Origin: Aristolochia californica
Taxonomy: Eukaryota > Streptophyta > Magnoliopsida > Piperales > Aristolochiaceae
DNA: 64,000 nucleotides
Assembly (NCBI GenBank): GCA_029961685.1
Contig: JARWKL010000015.1
Location: forward strand, 9,794,801-9,858,800
Direction: 5' to 3'
Within the stretch, counting starts at the first letter, position 1, and every line of letters starts with the position of its first letter. Shown here in pieces: positions 37,736 to 49,080 of this stretch. The position numbers and the translations under genes were made by a program. Below the pieces are notes generated by a model. The model ran no database searches. It was not told where the DNA came from and worked only from the letters and a program-made list of their open reading frames with translations.

Positions 37736-40697
37736 GGCGAGACATTTTTAATTGAGTGTCAACCAGAAGTCATTTCTAACTAAAATTATAGCCGTTACAC
37801 ATCATTAATCGATCAAAACATTTTCAATGATCTTTGATTGTTAAGTCTGCTTTTTGTAAATGGGCAAAAAGTGGGTTGTTTGGCTCTGGTAAATATCCGA
37901 CCTCACGTTAACTTGAGAAGTTAATTTTTCTTTCTCCTTGAAATTTTCTGATCATTAGGTCATTTGCATCTTCAACATGTTTCAGGCATGGATATCCATA
38001 TTTTAAACATGTTAGGATCAGTTAGAAATCTCTCTCTCATAAAATTCCTCCAAGCCATTAGGGGTTGTACTGGTGGAATTTCCAAAATATGGATAACAAA
38101 ACTTAGGTGTTTATTTTTCGTGAGCGAAATAATTTTCTTCACTTAAATTTATTATAGTTTTCAATTTTTTCCATAGAAAAACTCTAAAATTTGTATTTTG
38201 ATGTGACCTGTTTGCCTAATATTTTTGTTTACGAGAAAAATGCAACAGTGAAAACTCAAGTTTGGATTTGAACTAAAAATTGAACTTCCAAAATGGAAAT
38301 GCACAAATTCTGAGAGAGATAATTCCAAACATTATTTGTGATTTTTAAGGATTTTAAACTCTTTTAGTTTATTATATTATAGGTTTTGCAATCAACAGAA
38401 AATGGGGTGCGAGCATTTTTTACTGAATTTTTACTCCCAAACCAAAAGTCATTTCTAATGAAAATTATAGCCTTTACACATCATTAATCAATCAAAAAAT
38501 TTACGATGATCTATGATTGTTAGGTCCGCTTTTTGTAAATAGGCCAAAAGTGGGTTGTTTTGCTCTAGTAAATATCCCACCATACGTTAACTTGAGAATT
38601 TAATTTTTCCTTCTCCTTGAAATTTTTGGATCATTAGGTCATTTGCATCTTCAACATGTTTCAGGCATTCATATTCATATTTAAAACATGTTAGGATCAA
38701 TTAGAAATCACTTTCTTATATAATTCCACCAAGCTATTAGGGGTTGTACTATTGGAATTTCCCAAATATGGATAACACACCTTTGGTGTTCATTTTTTGT
38801 GGGCGAAATAATTTTCTTCACTTACATTTATTATAGTTTTCAATTTTTTCTATACATAAACTAAAAAAATTTCATTTTTTTGTGACCTATTTTCCTTATC
38901 TTTTAGTTTACGAGAAAAATGGGAGAGTGAAAAGTGAAGTTTGGATTTAAAAAAAAATTGAAAGGAAATACACAAATACTGAGAGAGATAATTCCAAAAA
39001 GTATTTGTGCTTTTTAAGGTTTGTAAACTCTTTTAGTTTATTATATATTAGGTTTTCTAATCATCGGAAAAGGGGGGGCGAGGGATTTTAAACTAAGTGT
39101 TGACTCCCAAACCATAAGTCATTCCTAATAAAAATTATAGCCGTTACACATCATTAATCGATCAGAACATTTACAATGATCCATGATTGTTAGGTCCCCT
39201 TTTTCTAAATGGGAAAAAAGTGGCTTGTTTGGCTCTGGTAAATATCCCACCGCACGTTAACCTCAGAATTTAATTTTTCCTGCTCCTTGAAGTTTTTGGA
39301 TCATTAAGTCATTTGGATCTTCAACATGTTTCATGCATGCGTATCCATATTTAAAACATGTTAGGATCAATTAGAAATCTTTTTCTTATAAAATTCCATC
39401 AAGCTATTAGGGGTTGTACTGGTGGAATTTCCCAAACATGGACAACAAAACTTTGGTGTTCAGTTTTAGTGCGTGAAATAATTTTCTTCACTTACATTTA
39501 TTATAGTTTTCAATTTTTTCATACATAAACTCTAAAATTTTCATTTTGTTGTGATCTATTTGCCTTATCTTTTTTTTTTTACGAGAAAAATGGGAGAGAG
39601 AAAACACAAGTTTAGATTTTAAAAAAAATTGAACATTCAAAATGGAAATGGACAGATGCTGAGAGAGATAATTCCAAATAAGTTTCGATGATTTTTAAGG
39701 ATTGTAAACTTTTTAGGTTTTTTATATATTAGTTTTCAAATCATCGGAAAAAGGGGGGCGAGGCATTTTTAACCAAGTATTGACTCCCAAACCATAAGAC
39801 ATTTCTAAAAAAAATTGTAGCCATTACACAGATCGATCAAAACATTTACGATGATCTATGATTGTTAGGTCCGCTTTTTGTAAAAAGGAAAAAAGTGGGT
39901 TGTTTGGATTTTCTTCACTAACATTTATTATAGTTTTCAATTTTTTCCATACATAAATTCTAAAATTTTCATTTTGTTGTTACCTATTTACCTTATCATT
40001 TTGTTTACAAGAAAAATGGAAGAGAGAAAACTCAAGTTTGGATTTGAAAAAAATTGAACATCCAAAATGGAAATGTACAAATGCTAAGAGAGATATTTTC
40101 ACAAAGTATATGTGATTTATTAAGGTCTGTAAACTCTTTTAGTTTATAATATATTTGCGGGGGGGGGGGAGGGAGGGGCGATGCAGTTTTAAGTGAGTGT
40201 TAACCATAAGTCATTTTTAACAAAAATTATAGCCATTACACATCATTAATCGATCAAAACATTTACGATGATCTATGATTGTTAGGTTCACTTTTTGTAA
40301 ATAGGCGAAAAGTAGGTTGTTTGGCTCTGGTAAATTTCCCACTGCACGTTAACTTGAGAATTTAATTTTTCCTACTCCTTGAAATTTATGGATCATTAGG
40401 TCATTTACATCTTCAACATGTGTCAGGCAGGCATATCCATATTTAAAACATGTTAGGATCAATTAAAAATCTCTTTCTTATAAAATTCCACCAAGCTATT
40501 AGGGGTTGTACTAGTAGAATTTCCCAAACATGGTTAACAAAACTTTGGTGTTCATTTTTTGTGAACGAAATAATTTTATTCCCTTACATTTATTTTAGCT
40601 TTCTTTTTTTTCCATACATAAACTCTAAAATTTTCATTTTCTTGTGACAAATTTGCCTTATCTTTATGTTTACGAGAAAAATGGGAGAGAGAAAAAA

Positions 40698-40739
<42 letters not shown>
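40698..40739 (+). repeat. Longest G-tract in the window (42 G)
   Basis: An uninterrupted run of 42 G. It is joined on its left to GGGAGAGAGAAAAAA, a segment that normally lies about 150 bp upstream of the tract, so the region between has been lost. The longest tract in the window therefore coincides with a deletion breakpoint. Confidence 0.95.
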
Positions 40740-43423
40740 CGAGGCTTTTTCAACTGAGTGTTGACTCCCAAACCATAAGTCATTTCTAACAAAAGTTATA
40801 GCCGTTACACATCATTAATCGATCAAAATATTTATGATGATCTTTGATTGTTAGGTCCGCTTTTCGTAAATAGGAAAGAAGTGGGTTGTTTATCTCTACA
40901 AAATATCCCACCGCACATTAACATGAGAATATAATTTTCTTACTCGAAATTTTTTGATCATTAGGTCATTTGCATCGTTAACATGTTTTAAGTATGCATA
41001 TCCATATTTAAAACATTTTAGGATCAATTTGAAATCTCTCTCTTATAAAATTCCACCAAGCTATTAGGGGTTGTACTGGTGGAATTTCCCAAACATGGAT
41101 AACAAAACTTTGGTGTTCATTTTTAGTGTGTGAAATAATTTTTTTGACTTACATTGATTATAGTTTTCAATTTTTCTCTTACATAAACTCTAAAATTTTC
41201 ATTTTGTTGTGATCTATTTGCCTTCTCTTTTTGTTTACGAGAAAATGGGAGAGAGAAAACTCATGTTTAGTTTTGAAAATAAATTGAACATTCAAAATGG
41301 AAACGCTAAAATGCTGAGAGAGATAGTTCCAACAAGTATCGATGATTTTATGGATTGTAAAATCTTTTAGTTTTTTATATATTAGGTTTTCCAATTATCT
41401 GAAAAGGGGGGCGAGGCATTTTTAACCGAGTGTTGACTCCCAAACCATAAGTCAATTCTTACAAAAATTATAGCCGTTACTCATCATTAATCGATCAAAA
41501 CATTTATGATGATCTATGATTGTTACGAACGCTTTTTGTAAATATGCAAAAAGTGGGTTGTTTGGTTTTGGTAAATATCCCACCGCAAGTTAACTTCATA
41601 GTTTAATTTTTCCTACTGTTTGAAATTTTTAGGTCATTGGGTCATTCACATCTTCAACATGTTTTAGGCATGCATATCCACCACATTTAAAACATGTTAG
41701 GATTAATTAGAAATCTCTTTCTTATAAAATCCCACCAAGCTATTAGAGTATGTACTAGTGGAATTTCCCAAACATGGATTACAAAACTTTGGTGTTCAGT
41801 TTTAGTGCGTGAAATAATTTTCTTAATAAACATTTTTTATAGTTTTCAACTTTTTGCATACATAAACCCTAAAATTTTCATTTTGTGGTGATCTATTTGC
41901 CTCATTTTTTTGTTTGCGAGAAAAATGGGAGTGTGAAAACTCAAGTTTGGATTTGAAAACAATTGAACATCCAAAATAGAAATGCACAAATGCTGAGAGA
42001 GATAATTCCAAAAAGTATCTGTGATTTTTAAGGATTTTAAACTCTTTTAGTTTTTTATATATTGTGTTTTGCAATCATCGGAAGACGGGAGGGGGGGCAA
42101 GGCATTTTTAACTGAGTGTTGACTCCCAAACCATAAGTCATTTCTAACAAAAATTATAGCCGTTACACATCATTAATCAATCAAAATATTTACGATGATC
42201 TATGATTGTTAGGTCCGATTTTTTAAAAATAGGCAAAAAGTGGGTTGTTTGGCTCTGGTAAATATCCCTCAGCACGTCAACTTGAGAATTTAGTTTTTCT
42301 ACTCCTTGAAATTTTTGTATCATTAGGTCATTTGCATCTTCAACATGTTTCATGCATACATATCCACCTCATTTAAAACATGTTAGGATCAATTAGAAAT
42401 CTCTTTCTTATAAAATTCCACCAAGCTATTAGGGGTTGTACTAGTGGAATTTCCTAAACATGGATAACAAAACTTTGGTGTTCATTTTTAGTGCGTGAAA
42501 TAATTTTCTTCACTTACATTTATTTTAGTTTTTGATTTTTTGCATACATTAACTCTAAAATTTTCATTCTGTTGTAATCTATTTGGCTTATCTTTTTGTT
42601 TACGAGAAAAGTGGGAGAGTGATAACTCAAGTTTGGATTTGAAAAAAAATTGAACATTCAAAATGGAAATGCACAAATGCTAAGAGAGATAATTCCAAAA
42701 AATATATGTGATTTTTGTGGATTGTAAACTCTTTTAGTGTTTTTTATAATGGGTTTTGCAATCATCATAAGAGGGGGGACCGAGGCATTTTTAACTGAGT
42801 GTAGACTTCCAAAGCATAAGTTATTTCTAACAAAAATTATAGCCATTACCCATCATTAATCGATCAAAAAATTTACGATGATCAATGATTTTTAGGTTCG
42901 CTTTTTTTAAAATAGGCAAAAAGTGGGTTGTTTGGTTCTGGTAAATATCCCACCGCACGTTAATTTGAGAATTTAATTTTTTCTACTCCATGAAATTTTT
43001 GGATCATTAGGTCATTTGCATCTTCAACATGTTTCATGCATGCATATCCCTATTTCAATTATGTTAGGATCAATTAGAAATCACTTTCTTCTAAAATTCC
43101 ACCAGGCTATTAGGGGTTGTACTTGTGAAATTTCCTAAACATGGATAGCAAAACTTTGGTGTTCATTTTTTGTGAGCGAAATAATTTTCTTCACCTACAT
43201 TTATTATAGTTTGCAAATTTTTCCATACCTTAACTCTAAAATTTTCATTTTTTTGTGACTATTTGGCTTATCTTTTTGTTTACAAGAAAAATAGGAGAGT
43301 GAATACTCAAGTTTGGATTTGAAAAATAATTGAACATCAAAAATTGAAATGCACAAATCCTAAGAGAGATAATTCCAAAAAGTATCTGTTATTTTTAAGG
43401 ATTTTTAACTCTTTTAATTTAAT

Positions 43424-43500
43424 TTATATTAGGTTTTTGCAATCATCAGTTAAAAATGCCTCGCCCACCCTTTTCCGAAGATTGCAAAACCTAATATATA
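43424..43500. other. Inversion junction of the satellite array
   Basis: The direct array ends with TATATTAGGTTTTTGCAATCATC (to about 43447), the sequence that always precedes the G-tract. It is followed at once by AGTTAAAAATGCCTCGCCCACCC, the reverse complement of what normally follows the G-tract. From here to the end of the window all monomers are inverted. The two sides form an imperfect inverted repeat (about 43424-43447 with 43477-43500) around a spacer of some 30 bases, so the junction could extrude as a hairpin. The left monomer has lost its G-tract at the join, and the right one retains a short C-tract. A two- to three-base overlap (TCA) is the only homology seen. Confidence 0.9.
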
Positions 43501-46500
43501 AAAAAATAAAAGAGTTTACAATCTTAAAAAATATAGATATTTTTTGGAATTATCTCTCTCAACTTTTTTGCATTTCCTTTTTGGATTTTCATTTGTTTTT
43601 TCAAATCTAAACTTGAGTTTTCACTCTCCCTTTTTTTTTGGAAAAAAACAAAGATAAGGCAAATAGATCACAACAAAATGAAAAATTAAGAGTTTATCTA
43701 TGCAAAAAAATGAAAACTTTAATAAATGTAAGTGAAGAAAATTATATCACGCACATAAAATGAACACCGAAGTTTTGTTATCCTTGTTGGGGAAATTCCA
43801 CTAATACAACCCCTAATAGCTTGGTGGAAGTTTTTAAGAAAGAGATTTCTAATTGATCCTAAAATGTTTTAAATATGGATATGCATGCCTGAAAAATGTT
43901 GCAGATGCAAATGACCTAATGATCCAAATTTTTCTAGGAGTAGAAAAAATTAAATTCTGAAGTTAACGTGCAGTGGGATATTTACCAAAGCCAAACAAAC
44001 CAGTTTTTTTCTATTTAAAAAAAGCGGTCCTAACAATCATAGATCATCGAAAATGTTTTGATCGATTAATGATGTGTAACAACTGTAATTTTTGTTAGAA
44101 ATGACTTATGGTTTGGGAGTCAACACTCAGTTAAAAAAGCCTCAACCCCCCTTTTCTGATGATTGCAAAACCTAATATATTAAAACTAAAAGAGTTTGCA
44201 ATCTATAAAAATCACAGATACTTTTTGGAATTATTTATCTCAGCATTTCGGCATTTGCATTTTGGATGATCAATTTTATGTTCAAATCCAAACTTAAGTT
44301 TTCACTTTGGCATTTTTCTTGTAAACAATAAGATAAGGCAAATAGATCACAACAAAATGAAAATTTTAGAGTTTATGTATGCAAAAAATGGAAAACTATA
44401 ATAAATGTAGGTGAAGAAAATTATTTCACTCACTAAAAATGAACACCAAAGTTTTGTTATCCATGTTCGGGAAATTCCACCGGTACAACCCCTAATTGAT
44501 CCTAACATGTTTTAAATATGGATATGCATGCTGGAAACATGTTGAAGATTTAAATTACCTATTGATCCAAAAATTTCAAGGAGTAAAAAAAATTAAACTC
44601 TCAAGTTAACGTGCAGTGGGATATTTACCAGAGCCAAACAAACTACTATTTAGCTCTTTCCAAAAAGCAGACCTAACAATCATAGATCATCATAAATGTT
44701 TTTATTGATTAATGATGTGTAACGGCTATAATTTTTGTCAGAAATGCCTTATGGTTTAGGAGTCACTCAGTTAATAATGCCTTGCCCCCCCTTTTTGATG
44801 ATTGCAAAACCTACTATAAAAAAAACTAAAATTTTTTACAAGCCTTAAAAATCATAGATACTTTTTTTAATTATCTCTCTCAAGATTTTTCCATTTCCAT
44901 TTTTTATAGTCAATTTTTTTTTCGAAACCAAACTTGAGTTTTCACTCACCCATTTTTCTCCTAAACAAAAGGATAAAGCAAATAGATCACAACAAAATAA
45001 TAATTTTAGAGTTTATGTATGCAAAAAATTTTAAACTATAATAAATGTAAGTGAAGAAAAATATTTCACGCACTAAAAATGAACACCAAAGTTTTGTTAT
45101 CAACGTTTGGGAAATTCCACTAGTACAATCCCTAATAGCTTGGTGGAATTTTTTAAGAAAGAGATTTGTAATTGATCCTAACATGTTTTAAATATGGATA
45201 TGCATGCCTAAAACATGTTGAAGATGCAAATGACCTAATGATCCAAAAATTTCAAGAAGTTGAAAAAATTAAATTCTCAAATTAACGTGCGGTGGGATAT
45301 TCACGAGAGCCAAACAACCCACTTTTTGCCTATTTACAAAAAGTGGACCTAACAATCATAGATCATTGTGAATTTTTTGATCGATTAATGATGTGTAATG
45401 GCTATAATTTTTGTTAGAAATGACTTATGGTTTTGGAGTCAACACTCAGTTAAAAATTCCTCGCCTCCCCTTTTACGATGATTGCAAAACCTAATATATA
45501 AAAAACTAAAAGATTTTACAATCCTTAAAAATCACAGATACATTTTGGAATTATCTCTCTCATCATTTGTGCTTTTCCATTTTGGATCTTCAATTTTTTT
45601 CAAATCCAAACTTGTGTTTGCACTCTCTCATTTTTCGCGAAAACAAAAAGATAAGACAAATAGGTCACAACAAAATGAAAATTTCAGAGTTTATGTATGC
45701 CAAAAATTAAAATCTATAATAAATTTAAGTGAAGAAAATTATTTCACGCACTAAAAATGAACACCAAAGTATTTTTATCCATGTTTGCGAAATTCCTCTA
45801 ATACAACCCCTAATAGCTTGGTGGAATTTTATAAGAAACAGATTTCTAATTGATCCTAACATGTTTTAAATATTGATATGCATGCCTACAACATGTTGAA
45901 GACGCAAATGACCTAATGATCCAAAAATTTCAAAGTGCAAAAAAAATTAAATTCTCAAGTTAAAGTGCGGTGGGATATTTACTGGAGCCAAACCACCCAC
46001 TTTTTGCCTATTTGCAAAACGCGGACCTAACAATCATAGATCATCATAAAAGTTTTGATCGATTAATGATGTGTAACGGCTATAATTTTTCTAAGAAATG
46101 ACTTATTGTTTGGGCATCAACACTCAGTTAAAAATGCCTTCCCCCCACTCCCCCCCCCCCCCCCCCCCCCCGCCCCCCCCCCCTCCCTTCCCCGGCTTTT
46201 TCGATGATTGGAAAACCTAATATATAAAAAAAAAGTTTACATTCTTTAAAAATCACAGATACTTTTTGGAATTATCTCTCTCAGCATTTGTACATTTCCA
46301 TTTTGGATGTTAAATTTGTTTCAAACCCAAACTTGAGTTTTCACTCTCCCATTTTTCTCGTAATAAAAAAGATAAGGCAAATATATCACAACAAAATGAA
46401 ATTTTAAAGTTTATGGATGCAAAAAATTGAAAACTATAGTAAATGTAGGTGAAGAAAATTTTTTCACGCACTAAAAATGAACGCCAAAGTTTTGTTATCC

Positions 46501-46724
46501 ATGTTTGGTAAATTCCGCTAGTACAACCCCTAATAGCTAGGTGGAATTTTATAAGAAAGAGATTTCTAGTTGATCCTAACATGTTTTAAATATGGATATG
46601 CATGCCTGAAACATGTTGAAGATGCAAATGACCTAATGATCCAAAATTTTCATGGAGTAGAAAAAATTAATTCTCAAGTTAACGTAAGGGGGGATATTTA
46701 GCAGAGCCAAACAACCCACTTTTT
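43448..46724 (-). repeat. Satellite array, inverted orientation
   Basis: Monomers on the minus strand with C-tracts near 43463, 44146, 44786, 45463 and 46141. A deletion near 44494 joins ACAACCCCTAA to TTGATCCTAAC, removing the GCTTGGTGG segment. The segment ends at the left target duplication of the LTR element. No gene is supported. Confidence 0.96.
46141..46195 (-). repeat. Long interrupted C-tract
   Basis: C-runs of 22 (46150-46171) and 11 (46173-46183) broken by A, T and G, ending in CTCCCTTCCCCGG. Read on the minus strand it contains more than four G-runs with short loops. It lies about 535 bp left of the LTR element. Confidence 0.93.
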
Positions 46725-46729
46725 GCCTA
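46725..46729. mobile_element. Left target-site duplication GCCTA
   Basis: GCCTA immediately precedes the TGTTGG start of the element and recurs at 49468-49472 right after its end. In an uninterrupted inverted monomer the sequence reads CTTTTTGCCTATTTACAAAAAG, so these five bases are the last stem base and half of the loop of the conserved dyad. Confidence 0.93.
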
Positions 46730-47106
46730 TGTTGGAAGATAAGCTCAAGCCGACATGACCAAGAAAGGCCCACATATTTAAGATTATTATAAGATGAGTC
46801 ACATGACCAAGGAAGGCCCACAAGATGGACCCAAGCCCATAAGAAGTAGGACCCACAATGATTACCATGAGCTGGCATCGTTATAACATCAGTTGGAAGA
46901 TCAAGGACTCCTAGTTCTACTCACGTTAGTCTTCTAGTTGTTTAAATAGACTTACTTAAATTGAAGAGTTAGAGTTGTAATGTAATCAGGATTGAATGAT
47001 AAGTTGTATAAGGGCTCTACATCCTCCTCTAATAGAGGTTCATGTAGTCTGATTGCAATAAGTTATTGATGTCAATGAAGTGTTTCACTTTTCCATAAAT
47101 TCGACA
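46730..47106 (+). mobile_element. 5' LTR (377 bp)
   Basis: Begins TGTTGGAAGATAAGC and ends ATTCGACA, giving TG...CA termini. It contains an internal direct repeat of CACATGACCAAG(G/A)AAGGCCCACA about 49 bp apart. Where the 3' LTR has CTACTATAAATAGAGG, this LTR reads CTAATAGAGG: the TATA-box-like segment has been deleted. Since the 5' LTR drives transcription of the element, this copy is probably silent. Confidence 0.92.
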
Positions 47107-47120
47107 TGGTATCAGAATAG
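47107..47120 (+). other. Primer-binding site (initiator Met tRNA)
   Basis: TGGTATCAGA lies directly after the 5' LTR and matches the first ten bases of the usual plant PBS complementary to the 3' end of initiator-Met tRNA. The following bases (ATAGG) diverge from the common GC. Confidence 0.9.
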
Positions 47121-47300
47121 GTTCTATTAGTTGACTTGGTCCACTCACGGAGGTAATGTGATCCATTTCTCTAAACCTTAAACCCTAGGTCTAGGTTCAT
47201 AGTTATTTTTTTCAGTCCCTACACCTGTAGATTTCTTTGCTTTGTTTTCCTCTATACATATTTTTTCATATTTAAATTATATATTTAAGGAAATATATTT

Positions 47301-47965
47301 GAGTCTACTTTCCAAAGAAGAATTATTTGTTCCAATCGAAGTTATATACAGAGACTTATCGATTTTTGAATTAGCGAAGGTCAGATTGCAAAAAGGTTCG
47401 AGGTATTTTTTGCTATCAAGAACTAGACTTTAGACTTTATAAGCGGAAATATATATCAAAATAAATATCTTTAAGGCTATTCTTTTACCTATTCAACCAA
47501 TTTTTTATCTGAGTTATGTACAAAGATAAATCGATATTTGAAGCAGCAAAGGTCGGATTGAAAAAGAGGTTCAAGCGGCAGCAGAAAGCCTCAACTTCCA
47601 AGGTATTTTAAGCTATCAAGAAAGAGACTTTATATGGATATTTATATATCAAGAGAAAGGTATGTAACTCTATTTTTTGACCTACTCAACCAATTCTCAG
47701 TGTGATTTTTTTATAAGGAGATATTCATCTTGGAAGAGTCAATGGTCATTCTGGAAAAACAGGAGAAACAAAACTTAGTTCGGCCAAATGATAGAGACCG
47801 AAACCTTTCAGATTATTTATCTTCTGATAATTATATTTTAAGAAGAGATGTTATACTTGGATGAAATTTATTAAAGTCTACTTTTAGAAGGAAAACATTT
47901 CATGTCAATTTGATCTATATTGAAAGATATATTCGAATTGGAAGAATCAAAGGTCATGCTGGTAT
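47301..47965 (+). repeat. Diverged internal repeats of the LTR element
   Basis: A motif of roughly 100-170 bp recurs about four times at around 190-bp spacing (starting near 47301, 47481, 47674 and 47873). Shared elements are a GTTATATACAGAGA-like start, ATCGATTTTTGAA / TTCGAATTGGAAGA, a core (G)CAAAGGTCA/GGATTG, and in the first two copies AGGTATTTT..GCTATCAAGAA..AGACTTTA. The copies are heavily diverged, and the alignment is by eye. They have no open frame in common, so they may be structural or regulatory rather than coding. Confidence 0.6.
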
Positions 47966-48118
47966 CCTGTTGTATTGAAAAATCCGAATTTATGCTGATT
48001 GTTTTGTGTCACTGTTTGAGTTGATATATTAGGAAAATATCTAAATTCTCCCTGGTTTGAGGGATTATTTAAAATTCTCTGTTAGTTTGGATTATTGCTA
48101 CTTCTATGATATTTGGTT

Positions 48119-48160
48119 CAAGCTGGGATCACTGCCATTACCTCCCAGCTTGAGGGGAAG
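48119..48160 (+). other. Internal hairpin plus polypurine-like tract
   Basis: CAAGCTGGGA (48119-48128) and TCCCAGCTTG (48143-48152) form a perfect 10-bp inverted repeat with a 14-base loop, followed by AGGGGAAG. The same arrangement occurs at 49034-49080 just before the 3' LTR. This internal copy could be a second plus-strand priming site or the remnant of an internal rearrangement. Confidence 0.75.
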
Positions 48161-48448
48161 AAGTTAAAGAAGAACAAGAAAGAGGTATTTTATTCCTTAT
48201 GTTGTGGATAAGTTTATGTGACCAAAATATTCAAGAAAGGGGGAGCACAAAAGATGAAGCTTGTGCATCAAAGAAGAAATTTTTATATCGGATTATTTCA
48301 TGGGTTCTTTGACAAAGTTTACTATTTGGTTCGTGTTATATGTGTTGGAAGATGGTCGTGTTATATTCATCTGCAACTATTATGTCTCTTTGGGGACATT
48401 ATTATTGAATAAGAGATGGCCTCATGTCATCATTTATCTTACCCCATG

Positions 48449-48674
48449 AAAAAGATCAAAATATTTTGTGGTTGGGAGTCCATGACGGAGGAATTTCATC
48501 ATCATCAAAAAGATGAAAATTATTTTTGGTTGGAAGTCCATGACGTAGGAACTTCATCCACTTCAAAAAGATGAAAATTATTTGTGGTTGGGAGTCCACG
48601 ACGGAGGAACTTCATCCCTGTCAAAAAGATGAAAATTATTTGTGTTTGGAAGTCCACGATGGAGGAACTTATGA
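48449..48674 (+). repeat. 58-bp tandem repeat, four copies
   Basis: Copies start at 48449, 48507, 48565 and 48623, exactly 58 bp apart, each with AAAAAGATGAAAATTATTT, then GGTTGG(G/A)AGTCCA(T/C)GACG, then GAGGAACTTCATC. The last copy is partial and decays after GGAGGAACTTA. A period of 58 is not a multiple of three, so the array is not a protein repeat in one frame. It is confined to the internal region of the element. Confidence 0.93.
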
Positions 48675-48695
48675 CTACATCTATGTTATAACCTA

Positions 48696-48728
48696 CCCCC
48701 CACCCCCCCCCCACCCCCCCCTTGCCCC
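48696..48728 (+). repeat. C-rich tract inside the LTR element
   Basis: C-runs broken by single A bases, followed by TTGCCCCC. It lies directly after the 58-bp repeats and is unrelated by flank to the satellite C-tracts. Apparent proline-rich peptides here come from this tract. Confidence 0.9.
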
Positions 48729-49033
48729 CTTCTGTAATGGCTTTTATGTCTACTACCACTTGAGAGTGTTGTCCTATGGAGGGACACGGTGGTGGACACT
48801 TCAGAGTAATGCAGATAGACACACTACCGATAGCAGTGAAGTGTGTCCTACATCCAGCATTAAGACAGGAGTATGAATCAATGGCTTACCGGCTAGGTGT
48901 GATTTTTACTCTGAGTTATAATGCCGCAGGGCCTCATGGAAGGACGCAACAACGTGAGGGGGAATGAAGGAAGATGAAGGCATATTGGAAGATGAGCCAT
49001 TTTATACAAAAAAAATTTATACATCATTTAGAG
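48729..49033 (+). other. Unique 3' part of the element interior
   Basis: About 300 bp with more balanced composition than the surrounding satellite, including GGGACACGGTGGTGGACAC and CACACTACCGATAGCAG. Overlapping open frames of 60-100 residues exist in several phases, but none has a recognisable domain and they overlap one another. I see no gene. Confidence 0.6.
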
Positions 49034-49080
49034 CAAGCTGGGAGTTCAAGATGTTCTCTCACTCCCAGCTTGAGGGGAAG
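49034..49080 (+). other. Hairpin and polypurine tract before the 3' LTR
   Basis: CAAGCTGGGAG (49034-49044) and CTCCCAGCTTG (49062-49072) form a perfect 11-bp inverted repeat whose right arm runs into the polypurine tract TGAGGGGAAG (49071-49080). The tract abuts the TGTCGG start of the 3' LTR and is where plus-strand synthesis would begin. A hairpin at this place is unusual enough to note, and its role is unknown. Confidence 0.85.

Larger units (their letters stand above)
31847..43447 (+). repeat. Satellite array, divergent direct monomers up to the inversion
   Basis: G-tracts near 31984, 32687, 33527, 34203, 34830, 35692, 36338, 37020, 37700, 38404, 39067, 39754, 40159, 40698, 41407, 42088 and 42771. 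Irregular spacings mark rearrangements: a partial repeat starting near 32987, a deletion near 34590, a partial repeat near 35243, a deletion of about 270 bp near 39909, and losses just before the G-tracts at 40159 and 40698. Between about 33180 and 43200 many monomers share GTGAGCGAAATAAT and TTTTCCATACATAAAC, a local sub-family. No gene is supported. Confidence 0.95.

Noticed and set aside
1..43447. CENP-B box or telomere repeat
   Set aside because: I saw no match to the CENP-B box pattern and no TTTAGGG runs, so a centromeric or subtelomeric label is not supported by sequence.
43424..43500. Terminal inverted repeat of a DNA transposon
   Set aside because: The inverted symmetry extends over the whole array on both sides and is made of satellite monomers. 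There is no target duplication or transposase.
46633..46878. 81-codon minus-strand frame spanning the satellite/LTR junction
   Set aside because: It crosses the insertion boundary of the retroelement, so it cannot be an inherited gene of either part.
48571..48967. Overlapping open frames of 60-100 codons in the LTR element
   Set aside because: They lie across the 58-bp repeat and the C-tract, overlap one another in different phases and on both strands, and show no gag or pol motif.
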